This document shows, in pieces, positions 33,448 through 44,914 of a DNA stretch of 64,000 bases. Under the pieces are notes generated by a model. It was not told the origin of the DNA and made no database searches. It saw only the letters and a list, made by a program, of their open reading frames with translations. The translations under genes were made by a program, and so were the position numbers. The stretch is from Hawksworthiomyces lignivorus (lineage: Eukaryota > Ascomycota > Sordariomycetes > Ophiostomatales > Ophiostomataceae). Each line of letters begins with the position of its first letter. The first letter of the stretch is position 1. The stretch covers positions 226,919-290,918 of the forward strand of contig NTMA01000049.1 of assembly GCA_002917075.1 (NCBI GenBank), read 5' to 3'.

Positions 33448-34681
33448 ATGGCATCTACAGTTGCGTTACTGCTGCGGCATCCACTACAAAGTCTGCTCTT
33501 CGGCTATAGTTTTTCTTGCCAGTTACTACTTGTATTGCTACGACGTCTTCTATTGCCGCACTTGCCAACCTACCAATCTCTCCGCATTCAGATTCACCGT
33601 GCTTTTCTCTCGGCAGCATCCACCACCTTCCCAGACTTGCCTCGTCGGCTGCCGGTCGGCGAGTTGTCGCCAGCGCGAGCCACAAAGATCGATGATTCTG
33701 GCAGCGCGTACCTCATCCCCGGAGGCCGCCAACTCTCTCAATTCATGGTCAGCGAGACCCAGAAGCGATGCGTTGTGCTCTTTGCGCACGGCGGAGGCTA
33801 TGCGCGCGGTGAAGCCAAGATGTACGTCAACTACATGGAGCGATGGGCCACGCTTGCGGCCGGGGCTGGACTGGACCTCGTGTTCGTCAGCGTTGAATAC
33901 CGTGAGTGTAGCGTAAATGGCGGCAATTTCTCTCGCTAATCTGCCGTGCCCTCATTCTTCGTCTCTGCTAATTAGTTTCCCCAGCGCTCTCAGCGGAGAG
34001 CTCGCACCCAGCGCAGCTAAATGCGTTTGTCTCTGAGTACAAGAAACTGCTTGCGGCACGGATTCCACCACAAAACGTAGTTTTTATGGGTGACTCGGCG
34101 GGAGGTAGGCAACTCCTGGTCTGGTGGGCGGAAAGACGAATTCCTCTCTCCCCCTTTTCTTTACTCCAAATCTGGGTCGTAGTACTTGCTTATCTCATTA
34201 TTCTCTAGGTGGTCTGTCCATACTCTCGGGGATAGAGTTACTGCGGCAGGGACTGCCGCAGCCAGCCGCCAGCGTTTTGATCTCGCCGTGGATAGATATG
34301 GCAATGTCTGCTTACGAAGGCGGCAACGCGGCGGTAGAAAGTGACTATTTTGTCATGGCCAATACTGCCGTGTCGAGATTGGTCCAGCTATTTGTCGGCG
34401 ACTATCAGCCAGATTCGCCAGAGGTCAACCCGCTATACCGTCGGCCAGAGGAGCTTCGCAGCCTGAACCCGCAGCTGATTTTTGTTGGCGGAGGTGAGTT
34501 CGCGCTGTACGACTCGAAAGCCTGGGCCAAAAGGTGCAAAAAAGCTGGTGTGTCTGTAGAGCTTCACGTCGAGTGGGGACAGCTTCACATCTGGGCCATG
34601 GGCTCCCGCTTCATCGAGCCGGAGTTGCGCCAGCGCACTGATTTGTGTATCATTGACTGGATATTACATCATGTAGCTTAA
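33448..34681 (+). CDS. Alpha/beta-hydrolase, hormone-sensitive-lipase family esterase
   Basis: Carboxylesterase of the Abhydrolase_3 (HSL) group. Three exons (33448-33901, 33985-34104, 34209-34681) give 348 aa, the usual length. The oxyanion motif HGGGY, the nucleophile elbow GDSAGGG (split by the second intron) and SVEYPLSAESSHPAQ are visible. The histidine is probably in QLHIWAM and the acid in the preceding GGGEFALYDSK region. A hydrophobic N-terminus (LLLVLLRRLLLPHL) could anchor it to a membrane. Most likely it cleaves the ester or lactone made by the adjacent monooxygenase, an inference from the divergent pairing and from known BVMO-esterase pairs. Confidence 0.88.
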
Positions 34682-35078
34682 GTCAGAGCCAGACCATCAG
34701 GCCCACGCTTCTTTTGCTTTTGCCACGTTTGGTCGTTGGTGCTTCGGCCTATGCCATTTCTATACGCTCCTCTAGCTACAATCAATATATGAATTGGATG
34801 AAGTGCAGGTGTACTTGACGCTCTACTTTCGGTCGACCTTGCGTAGGACACCAAGCTCGTATTAATTCTCGCTCCTCTATAGTAGAATACCCGATCCCCA
34901 TGCTACAAGAAAGATATGCAAGGCAATGTGTTTATGTGATCTTTTTGAAGCCGTTGCCTAGCTCTACAGCCTGTGAGAGAAGTGGGAGTTCCAACGTCTA
35001 GACTAGCATCGCCGCTTGCTTTAGTGTACCCTTCACTTGAAATATTTTATAGAAATGATCTCCATAAAAAACAGCTCA
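34682..35078. other. 3' intergenic region of convergent genes
   Basis: Spacer between the esterase and acyl-CoA ligase gene ends. No coding signal or repeat seen. Confidence 0.5.
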
Positions 35079-37148
35079 TTACAGTTTTGCCGTGGTTTGC
35101 TCAGGCCCAGAACTTGCCGCTCGCCTGATGAGCATCCGTCGCATGATTTTCCCAGATGCAGTCCTCGGAATCTCGTTTATAAACTCAACGCCAGCAGTCA
35201 GCCACTTATGCTTCGATAGCCGAGCTTCAATGTATTTCCGCACTTCATGCTCTGTAAGTTGTTGATCCGGTGCTCGAACTATAAAGGCTTTGGGGTATTC
35301 TCCGTTACGCCTGGAGGAACATTTTAGCAACTTGTTGAGAGAGGGACAAGGGGAGGGAAAAGAGCTTACCTCTTCTCGCCAACTACGGCAGCATCCTTGA
35401 CGCCTGGATGTGTCAGAAGCGTTTGCTCAATTTCTGCTGGTGCCACTTGCAATCCTTTCACTTTGATGAGTTCCTGTAGATATACGCCTGTTAGCTATTA
35501 ACGATCGACCCTCCAGCGTCTTCATCCGCAAATATAGCCTCACAGACCTTTAAGCGATCAATGATGTAAAGCCGACCTTTCGAATCGACATAGCCGATAT
35601 CTCCGGTCTTGAACCATCGGTTTTCTCCTTCAACGACAATGGCGTTCGCTGTCTCCTTCTCTCTTTTGTAGTAACTCATCATGATATTTGGCCCCGATAT
35701 CCAAAACTCGCCCACGGTATAGGGAATGTTCATATCCTTGTCAAAGCTATATTCGGCTACGGGGACCACCTTGGCTCGCATATTTGGGTTCAACCAGCCG
35801 ATGGACCGCCCATCGTCTTGATCATCTTGCGCAAAGCCTGTTGCCGAGCATGTCGTCTCTGTAAGCCCCCAGCCTTGCTTCACTTGAACTCCGGGGCGAA
35901 GATACATTGTCTGAACAAGCTTTCCGATGTCCGGATTTAGCGGAGCGGAACCAGAGACGACCGATTCTATTGCTTTGAGGTTGTACGCGGACGCGCGAGG
36001 GTGCTTCGCAAGGGAGACCAGAAGTGTGGGCACGCCAGTTAAAAAGGTGATTCTATATATGTCTAGATAGAGCAGATACTTCTGGAGATCATATTTGGGC
36101 ATGATGAACACCTTGCATCCAATTATTGCAGCAGTCGTGCAGTAATATGCTTGACCCTTAGAGAAATGTCAGTCATGTTGTTTTTTACCTTCATAGGAGA
36201 AGGAACACATGGTCACTCATCACACTCATTACTTCCACACGCCCTGGAACTTACATATGCATGAAACATAGGTAATGGAGCCAACCAGCGCTCGCCGGAT
36301 AGGTCAATTCGTTGCTTTCGGTTCTTCGCCGACGGGGTATCTGCTACCATGAGCCTCTTGAAAGCCACCTGAGCCGAATTGGAGACGATGTTATAGTGCG
36401 ATATTTCCGCGCCCTTGGGCACGCCCGTTGTTCTGATGCACTGTTAGCCAGTACCTCATGGCGCGATAACGGTTTCGTTGACTTACCCGCTCGAATAGTT
36501 GATTGCAGCCGCTGTCGTTTGTGCCTCTTCCTTGTTGGTAAATTTCTTCCATGTCCATGTCCTAGTACTGTCTTCAGAGGCCCATAGATCTGTCCAATGC
36601 TGTGCTTCATGATTTTTTGTTGTGTTCAGGCCCGAGAATACAAACACGCGAGATTTTGGTAGCCCGACCTTTTCTGCGGCCTCAAAGGCCTTCTCTAAGC
36701 AAGCGGGATCAGCAAGAAGAAGCCGAGAGTCGGAGTCGCCTAACTGGTAAGACAGTTCTAAACATATTTGCGATCAGCTTACTGGAACACCGTGGTAACA
36801 ATGGAAAGCATGTGTGTGCTTCTCACCTGCAACAGAACTGGAGGGCGAGCAGCCCGTGAAGACACAGCCTGAGGCTACCACGCCCCAAAATAGAATAGGG
36901 AAGTATAAAGAGTTGCCAGAGTAGAGTAAGATCTTCTCATTACTCTGCAGTCCAAAGTCCTGCAGGCCTTTTGCCCACCTCTTGACCCATTTCTCAGCCT
37001 GGGACAGACTGAAATTATTGACCGGGTTATCAGCATCAAAATACTGCGGCCGAGCTTGGGTCTCGGGTGTGCTGGAAGAGAAGACGAAGGTGGCCAGATC
37101 GACTGGCGTAATGTCCAATTTGTACGGTGAGTCGTAAATTTGCGCCAT
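35079..37148 (-). CDS. Acyl-CoA ligase (4CL-like AMP-binding), PTS1 AKL
   Basis: ATP-dependent acid:CoA ligase of the ANL superfamily, about 560 aa from roughly six exons. Ordered parts: [13 protein letters not shown] start, [22 protein letters not shown], the P-loop [19 protein letters not shown] (split by an intron), [25 protein letters not shown], the A5 motif [31 protein letters not shown], and [11 protein letters not shown] with the catalytic lysine. The protein ends TTAKL; AKL fits the peroxisomal PTS1 consensus. Start options are ATG 37148 or 37163; the former matches relatives. It is divergent from the AtuA gene with a shared TCGGTGCCGA. It should activate a carboxylic acid produced in the pathway. 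Internal splice sites were judged by eye. Confidence 0.9.
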
Positions 37149-37570
37149 TGTGGTACGATGCATATCTTGTCCAAATACCCGACATTCTTTGTGGTGCGCA
37201 TCGATGACTCCCAATATTGATGGCCAGCTTAAAATACACAATTTTTCCTGAATATTTACTGGATACTACCAGGTTGGAAAAATGGTAGTGTGAATTACTA
37301 GACTTTCCGATCCAGTGGAGAACAGCAACCTCGGTGCCGAGTGACCCTATCCCGTCGGCATCGAATGACCAAGACGCCGTCCCGCTTTGGCATCCCTGAC
37401 AGCCACCCATTGCATCTTTGTGCAGCTCTCAAAAAGAAAAGGCGCTCTAAGTCTGTCAATCTCACAAAGCATAGATATAGTAGAAAACTGCGAAACAAAA
37501 CCTCCAGCTCTGGCCATTGGAAAGCAGAACTAGGCGCTTTATCACTTCAGTTTAGTCTTCAACAGAGAAT
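37149..37570. promoter_or_regulatory. Shared divergent promoter, acyl-CoA ligase / AtuA
   Basis: 422-bp head-to-head region with one exact palindrome at 37331-37340. Confidence 0.6.
37331..37340. promoter_or_regulatory. Palindrome TCGGTGCCGA
   Basis: Exact TCGGYRCCGA, 183 bp from the ligase start and 231 bp from the AtuA start. Confidence 0.6.
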
Positions 37571-39988
37571 ATGGCTCAATCGAAGCTTCCGGTAATGCTG
37601 GGAAGTGTCTCGGGATCGACAGGAGACCGACTTGATGGTAAATTTCACAGATGCTCTTATTTCGTTGCTGCTAAGTTGCTAAACTTCTGCAAAAAGGCTT
37701 GAAGTCCATGCTCCAGGGTCACACGACAGTGGACGTGATCGTGGGCGACTGGATGTCAGAGGTGGGCACGCTTCAAAGTTCGACCGCCAAGGCATGGAAA
37801 CAATATTAGTTTGAAGAACTAACCCAAGAAATTGTGTTCACTAGGCGAATCTAGCTTCGCGATCCCTCCAGCTCAAGCAAGGCCGAGGCAGGGGGTACGA
37901 GCCCGGATTTCTGCATTCCCTTCGCATTGCCCTGGATGATTACCTCACTTACAGGAATCACAACTTGAAAATCGTTGTCAACGCGGGTGGGTTGAACCCC
38001 AAGGGTCTTGCAGAGGATGTCCAATCTCTGTTGTCTAGCAAAGGATCAAACAAGCTAGTAGCCTATGTTACTGGAGACAATCTGCTACCGGAGATTGAGA
38101 ACGTGGCCATTGAACCACTGACTAGATCGACTGGTGATTTCGTGTCTTGGAAAAAGAAGTTCCCGGAAATTATTCAAGCAAATGCGTATATCGGCTGCTG
38201 GGGTATCGTGCGCGCCTTGCAGGAAGGCGCTGATATTGTCATTTGTGGTCGATGCACTGATGCGAGCACGGTGGGTACTCATCTACTATTCCCCTGACTC
38301 TCTGGTTTCCGTTACGTCCTATTCTCTATGACATCTAAGACACAACTACTATAGGTTATGGGAGCCACAGCTTGGTGGCATGGTTGGGGCGTCAATGACG
38401 CTGACTTGCTTGCTGGCAGTCTGATTGCTGGTCATCTAATAGAGTGTGGCTGCTATGCAGTAAGCGTCCCCCCCCCCCCCCCCCCCCCGGGGCCTGCCTA
38501 TCTCTGTACGCATTGCTAAAAATTCAAATATAATGGCGACTGCAGACGGGAGGAAATTATGGCGATTTTGAGGCCCTTCAGCCAAACTACTTCGACCTTT
38601 CTTATCCCATTGCTGAGATATTTGCCAATGGCACAGCGATCATCCAAAAACAGCCCAGACAAAACGGAGTGTAAGTCTCTGCCTACGAGATGAATTTATG
38701 TTGGGAGCACCTAGTTAAAACTTGCCTTTTCTAGAGTCAATATCGACACGCTCCGCGGTCAGCTGCTCTATGAAATACAGGGTCTCTACTACTATAATCC
38801 CGACGTCATCGCAGACTTGACCAATGTCCAGCTCGAACAGATCGGCAAGGATCGCGTACAGCTCTCCGGCGTTTTGGGTAAGTGTGGTGGACCATACGCC
38901 ACCGGATATTGAGCTCATTGGCTAACGAAACATGCCAGGCATTCCTGCTCCGGAGACACTCAAGATTGCTATTATGGCTATTGGGGGGTACCAAGCCGAG
39001 TTTTCCGTATACATCACTGGTCTGCAGGCTAAGGAGAAGGCCCGGAGTTTTGAAAAGATGGCACGCAGGATTGTCGACGTATCCCAGTTTGATGTGCTCG
39101 ACTTCCAGCTTTATGGAACTCCGAAGGAGAACCCGCACAATCAGCTTGAGTCCACCGTACAGCTACGCGTCTTTGGCCAGTCACGTACGCCCAAAGCCCT
39201 AAGCCCTGGGCGATTCCTCGGCCCTATGATGAGTAACCAGTTACAGGGCTATCCAGGACTGACGGCTAATCTTGACTACCGAACGGCTGAGCCAAAGCAT
39301 ATTTGTACGTACTTTCCTGGGCTTATATACCGTAAGAAAGTACGACAGGCAGTCCACTTTATCAAGGATCCCGGTCAGACCATTGCCATTCTCGACGAGG
39401 CAGTCATTACCCCAAAGCATCTGCTTCCCAAGCAGCGAAGCTTCGAGACCGCACACCCAACGCCGTTGGAGAGGTTTGGGCCAACGCAAAGGGTTGCCCT
39501 GGGTGCTGTCATCTTCTCTCGGAGCGGCGACAAAGGGTCGAACGTGAACGTCGGATTTTTCTTTCCTGGCAACGTCAACGATAGAGCTAAGTATGACTGG
39601 CTCCGGAGCTTCCTAACTATTGAAAGCTTTCGCAGTACGGTTCCTTCCCCCTTTTTATAATTTTCTCCTTATCAAGTTTCTAGCATTTCACTGACGTGTA
39701 AAAAGCTCTCATGGCGGAAGAGATAATGCCCGACGCCTTTATCGAAAGATGCGAGCTACCTCGTATCTATGCCGTCAACTTTGTTGTCCACGGTATTTTG
39801 GGAGCGGGTGTTAGCAGCTCACGTAAGATGGACTCTCTTGGAAAGGTTAGTAGACACGGTATCCTAGCAGCCAGAAAGGTAGCTCTTATCGCTGACTCCA
39901 CAATGAAATGAAGAATCTAGCTGAATACCTCAAGGCCCGTCACATAGACGTACCGGTGGCTTTCTCACGAGGAGCGGCGCGCATATAG
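37571..39988 (+). CDS. AtuA / DUF1446 acyclic terpene utilisation family protein
   Basis: Homologue of AtuA, encoded with the Pseudomonas genes for acyclic terpene (citronellol/geraniol) breakdown; its exact reaction is not established. About 600 aa from around nine exons. The first splices give LGSVSGSTGDRLDGLKSML, then VDVIVGDWMSEANLAS. The DUF1446 core shows VNAGGLNPKGLAEDVQ, GDFVSWKKKFPEIIQ, IVICGRCTDAST, WHGWGVNDADLLAGSLIAGH and ECGCYATGGNYGDF. The C-terminal AtuA-like ferredoxin-fold domain shows VALGAVIFSRSGDKGSNVNVG. The last exon ends GAARI at 39988; ARI is a weak PTS1 candidate at best. One intron holds a run of 21 C (38468-38488). It is divergent from the acyl-CoA ligase gene. Confidence 0.9.
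38468..38488 (+). repeat. Poly-C tract in an intron
   Basis: 21 consecutive C followed by GGGG, inside an intron of the AtuA gene. True length is uncertain in any assembly. Confidence 0.8.
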
Positions 39989-40294
39989 ATAGACAAACCC
40001 GTCAGATGAGACTCTCCTCTGCGGGGGTGCAATTTAGTGTAAATGCTAATATGACACTTGCCTGCCACATAAATCTCTCGAAACGCCATACCTTAAAAGA
40101 AGACCACTGCAACATCTATAGAACTTACAGCAAAGAAGGTAGCTGATATCTAGTGTATTACAACCAGAAGAGCAGTTGGCAAAAAGACGGTATTTTGAGC
40201 AGGTCAAGTTATAGCAAAATACCGGTGCGAAAACTATAAAGGGAACTTGAAAGTAGATAAGCCCTCATTATCTACAAGAACATAGCTGAAATTA
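39989..40294. other. 3' intergenic region of convergent genes
   Basis: Short spacer between AtuA and the racemase-like gene. Nothing recognised. Confidence 0.5.
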
Positions 40295-41570
40295 TCAAAG
40301 TTTAGAACACCGCACAATGCCGCGATCAGTGTGTTGAAAGTTATGTCCCTCTGTCCATCCAAGCCAATCGGTCAAGATGGCATCACCGCCGTGTCCCGGT
40401 GTGAGTGTTTCTGCCACCCAACCTTCCCCGGGCACCTCTCTGCGGTCACCAGCTACTGGTAGTGATGGCGAGTGGCTGAGATAGACGACCGGCCTCTGAT
40501 CATAGCCCGATGCTTCCAATTCTTGCTGACCAAGGATCGGAGTGACACATGCGTCTGTGTCGTCAAATATCGATTCCCATTCCGCTCGTGTCTTTGACTT
40601 GAAGATCTGTGTGAGCTGTGTCCGAATGTGCGGCCAAATTGCTCGATCTTCTCGGTTGCCTTGAACGGAAAATCCGTATGGAGTTAACTTTTCCATCAGA
40701 ATGGAAAAAAATTGCGCCTCCAGAGCTCCCCTAGATTTATTTCCTTTAATAATGGAGGTGCCAAGTACAACTGAACTAGAGAATATAGCGCACTTACACT
40801 GCCAGGTACCGCCCATCCTTGGTTTCGTAGGTTCCGTAGTAAGGGCATCCTCCATCCAGGAGATTCGTGCCCCGCTGGCGGTTCCAGAGAGGGGTCTTCA
40901 TGCTTAGTCTCGGTGACGTGGAGATGAACGCGCTGCCGTCGACCATATTGGCTTCCACGACCTGGCCAGCTCCTGTGGTTGTACGGTCAAGCAGGGCAAG
41001 CACGATGCCCAGGAAACAGACTAAGCCACCTCCAGCAAAATCGCCCAGCAAGTTCATCGGAGGTGACGGAAGTTTGCCGTGCGGACCCAACATGGATAGC
41101 ACTCCCGATACGGCCAGGTAGTTGATGTCATGGCCGGCCATGTTCCGGTATTTTCCATCCCGACGGAATCCGGTTATCCGCGCAATGATCAAGCACGGAT
41201 TTAGCAGTCCTAGCTCTCCTGGGCCTAGGCCAAGCTTCTCCAAGACCCCTGGCCGAAACGGATCAATAAGCACATCCACGTTCTGTAATATATCTTTGAC
41301 GACCCGGACTCCTTGAGGAGATTTCAAATCAACTACGATGGAGCCCTTGCGCCGAGTTAGGAGATCTTTTGAAGGCGGAGCGCCGGGCCGATCGACCCTC
41401 AGTACTGTAGCACCCCAGTCGGCGCAGAGCATGCCAGTAAACGGACCTAGCAGTAGAGCGTGAGGACACCAAGCATGGTTAAAAGCAAAACGTGTGGTTT
41501 CTTTCTCACCTGGTGCGAGTCCCGCGAACTCCAGCACACGAATGTCGCTTAGGGGAGGTCTGCTTGTCAT
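40295..41570 (-). CDS. Alpha-methylacyl-CoA racemase-like (CoA-transferase family III), PTS1 SKL
   Basis: CaiB/BaiF-fold enzyme most like alpha-methylacyl-CoA racemase, which epimerises 2-methyl branched acyl-CoAs so that beta-oxidation can proceed. Exons 41570-41510, 41446-40798 and 40730-40295 give 381 aa, the AMACR length. Seen in order: [83 protein letters not shown] and [15 protein letters not shown]. The AGHDIN and LGDFAGGG blocks carry the His and Asp expected for the racemase proton-transfer pair. The C-terminus is CSKL, a textbook peroxisomal signal. It is divergent from the second family III gene. Confidence 0.9.
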
Positions 41571-41994
41571 TCTTTCAACGCAAAAAATAGTTATGCTAAT
41601 ATTGCTAAGAAGAGGGGTTTGCCTGGTAGGTAATAGAAGGCTACAGAGATCAAATGTCATATTATTTCTTGGAGAGAAAGCGGTATGTGGTGCTCCAGAT
41701 GTTAGAATGGCACATCATGTGATAACGACGCACCCCGCACTCTTTCGGCGTGGCTGATTGTTCGGCAACGAGATGGGCTAGGGCCGGCGTAGTATCAATT
41801 GGTTGCACTACGGCTCGGCGACTACATGTACTCTCTCGGTCGCCGTTGCGGCACCGGCGCCTTACGACCGATCATATCAAAAGGAGCATAACACCCTCTG
41901 AAACATACACTTAGCGATCTGTTTCACGTGTCAACTATTCTTAAGGTTATCGCAATTGACAATACTTCGTAACCTAACTGCATCATCGTGCCGG
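41571..41994. promoter_or_regulatory. Shared divergent promoter of the two family III genes
   Basis: 424-bp head-to-head region with GCGGCACCGG at 41848-41857 and a nearby CGGTCGCCG (41837-41845), which is CGG-N3-CCG. Confidence 0.55.
41848..41857. promoter_or_regulatory. CGG-N2-CCG palindrome (GCGGCACCGG)
   Basis: Core CGGCACCG intact, both outer bases differ from TCGGYRCCGA. It lies 138 bp from the plus-strand start and 278 bp from the minus-strand start. Confidence 0.45.
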
Positions 41995-43802
41995 ATGGAT
42001 TCCAACCAGGAGTCGGGGCAGCCCTACTCCATTGCTCGCGAGAGCCACGCAATTCTCGTCACCGAGCTTATCCAGAACCCCTTGCACAGGTCCTTGCCGA
42101 GAGAAGCAAAAGAGCTGGTACAGTTTGTCACGTATGAGGGCTCGCCTTCTCCGTGTCTTCCCATCAACTGGAGACTTGCAGAAAGTGCAGCCTCACTGAA
42201 GGGTCTCGAGGCCATCCTCATCAATGTCTTGCTCAAGCGAAAGTACGCTCAGGGTCCGTTTCCAGTCAAGATTAATACAGACCATGCACAACTCTTTTTC
42301 ATGTCGTCGCTGTTGGTCGAAGTCAACCCGGACTTGTCAGCACCAATCCAGCCAACGCCAATTCGCGAGCTGACTTTGAAGTACGCTGACTACTTCCCGA
42401 ATAAAGACGTGCATAATATGGTCTCGTCACCATTCAGAAAGGCGGTCACGAACATCTATAGGACTAAGGACAACCGCTTTTTCCATCTGCATGCTAGCCT
42501 TAACCCTAATCCGAGTCTGGAAGCTATTGGGTTCCCACTCGACGATCCCACGATCTCAGACGTGAAATCGTCATATGAGCCTTTCATGAAGCGCATTGCC
42601 GAGGAAGATGCCAAGACATGGGACAATCTCCTTGGGGAGAAATATCGACAAGCTGCGACGATCTGCCTGAGCACGGAAGAATACGCTGAGAGCCCTCAAG
42701 GCCAAGCAAATGCCAATGTTGGCTTATACCGGGTGAACCGGCAGGATACGGCACACGAGGCCGGCTGGTGGACGCCAACAAAGGAAACATCAGTCAGACG
42801 TCCTCTGGCTGGACTCAAAATTGTGGATCTGACTCGCGTTATTGCGGGGCCATCAATCGCGAGAGGCCTTGCGGAGCTTGGCGCCAGCGTCATGCGCGTG
42901 ACGGCACCACACCTCGCTGACTTTTCTGGTCTGCACCCTGACCTGAATTGGGGCAAGTGGAACTCTTCACTTGACCTGCGACAAGCAGAAGACAGAAAGA
43001 AGCTTCGCTGCCTCGTTCTGGAGGCGGATATCGTGGTGAATGGCTACAGACCTCAAGTTCTGAACAAATTCGGCTTCGGCCCCGATGACGTTTTCGAGCT
43101 GACAAAGAACCGAAAAAGAGGGATCATTTATGTCCGAGAGAACTGCTTCGGATGGGACGGGCCGTTGGCACATCGCAGTGGATGGCAACCCATCAGCGAC
43201 GCGCATAGTGGTGTCTCTATGGGATTTGGAAGGGCGATGGGTAACAATGAGCCTGTCACGCCAGTTTTTCCGAATTCTGACTACTGCACGGGTGAGGACA
43301 TGCCACATTCTACTACTTCTCTTCTTAATAATCCGACACTCTTTCATCGGCAACTGACTTTTCTGGGACAGGCATCGCCGGCACGTGTGCTGTGATTGAG
43401 GCACTCTTGGAACAGGGAGAAACAGGCGGATCGTATCTAGTCGACACGTCACTAAATTACTACAACCAGTGGCTGACCCGCTCCGTTGGCGAGTACCCCA
43501 AGGACATTTGGAACGAGGTGTGGATGCGCACTGGGCATGAAGTGTTCCGACATTACCAGAGCATGAACCATTCTATTCCTCGGCTGATCGAAAAGATAAA
43601 ACTGGATGGCACGCTCCTTGACCAACGCTTCTTTGAGGAGCGGGTATCCGGTGCACTGAACGGCTTGGTATTCCGCACGCCGAAACCAATCTTACAGTTT
43701 CCTCCTAACAGTGTTGAGCTGCGTTACAACGTAGGCACACGGGGGAATGGAGTCGACCAGCCATACTGGCCTGTAAACTTGTTGACGGAAGTCGTCCGCT
43801 GA
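41995..43802 (+). CDS. CoA-transferase family III (CaiB/BaiF-like) protein
   Basis: Second family III protein, larger (575 aa) and of a different subgroup from its divergent neighbour. Exons 41995-43291 and 43372-43802 (80-bp intron, GTGAGG...GACAG) join YCTG to IAGTCAVIEALLEQGETGG. An N-terminal half of about 270 residues contains a first partial fold (INWRLAESAASLKGLEAILI, then TNIYRTKDNRFFHLHASLNP). The second half holds LAGLKIVDLTRVIAGPSIARGLAELGASVMRV, typical of the CaiB N-terminal Rossmann part, and YRPQVLNKFGFGPDDVFE. The family moves CoA between carboxylic acids; donor and acceptor cannot be predicted here. No PTS1 (ends EVVR). Confidence 0.85.
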
Positions 43803-44288
43803 GAACGGACACCATATAGCTAAAATTACTTGCGTACAAATTAGCTATATGGTCGGTAAGCGGTTCCTAGCGGTGCAGTGTGGGGTATCGAAATGTCACC
43901 CCAACTGAATAAAAAGAAAAAGAGAAAGAAAAAGAAAAAGGAACCGAAAAAGAAGTTTGCGACTTGTGGGCGGAATGGCCGCTGTAAAGCGTATGTATTT
44001 CAACGGGAAGAGAATAGCGATTGTAGATAGGCACTGATCTCTCGCGTTGAAGAGCTGAAATCAGGCCCATTTAACCTAGTCTCATATAATCTGGGCCTTT
44101 CTACTCAACAAAAGCCGAGATATAGAAATCGCTGAAGCTATACTACAATATTGAGGCGAGGAACATAGCTGGAGAGTTATCTATCCGCCATTAAATCCAT
44201 TTGCTACGCATACATATAATTTGATCCTAGCTTTGCTACATTTCCCGCCCACCGAACTCAAGTCCTCCAAAAGACGACAAATCCAACC
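43803..44288. other. 3' intergenic region
   Basis: Purine-rich AAAAAGAAAAAGAGAAAG stretch near 43910-43955 and otherwise featureless spacer between convergent genes. Confidence 0.45.
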
Positions 44289-44914
44289 TTATATCTGGGC
44301 CTTGGGCTCCGTAAAGCCAACACTTGCCTTATTATGCTCTGCTACAGACAACAAAGTGCCGTTGGCCTTGTCTCGCATCTGGCCACGAATCGTCGCAAAC
44401 CGGGCTCCTATCTGCAGCACCTCGCACTCGACCAAGATTTCCATGTTGGCCTTGGCTGGCCGCATAAACGTCACGGACAGATTTCTTGATACGCCGCCGA
44501 ATTCCCAAAAGCCTTTCCTGGCAAGGGGTGCGGCGCACATTGTAGTGCACATGTCGTAAACAAGGGCCAGCGCCCCCCCGTGGATATTGCCTAGGCGGTT
44601 AGACAGATTGGTACCCGGTTTAAGCAGAAACACGGCACGAGATCTTTCAGCGGAGATTAGCCTGATGTGGTTGCGCATGAGCTCATCATCGAACCCCTGA
44701 GGCGAGAGTCAGTAAGTAATTGTGAAAGGGAGGAAAGCAAGAATGGGTTTGTTTTCTCGGATCGTACCGGTCCATTCGGCGAATGCACTTTGTGATATGT
44801 ATTAATGTATGCCTTGATCCGCTCCGCGGGACTGGCAATGTCAACGTCAAAGGCCACTCCAGGAACAGAGAGAAGCTCGACCGGGTAAGCTGCTGCGGAG
44901 GCGTGTGATGCCAT
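44289..44914 (-). CDS. Hotdog-fold acyl-CoA thioesterase (4HBT/PaaI-like)
   Basis: Small thioesterase, 184 aa from exons 44914-44768 and 44696-44289 (71-bp intron; the junction reads NGP-GFDDEL). The hotdog core is clear: NRLGNIHGGALALVYDMCTT (HGG with the catalytic Asp on the following helix), FGGVSRNLSVTFMRPAKANM and VLQIGARFATIRGQM. It probably releases free acids or recycles CoA during breakdown of branched acyl-CoAs. No PTS1. The start was put at the first ATG (MASHASAAAYPVELL). Confidence 0.88.
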
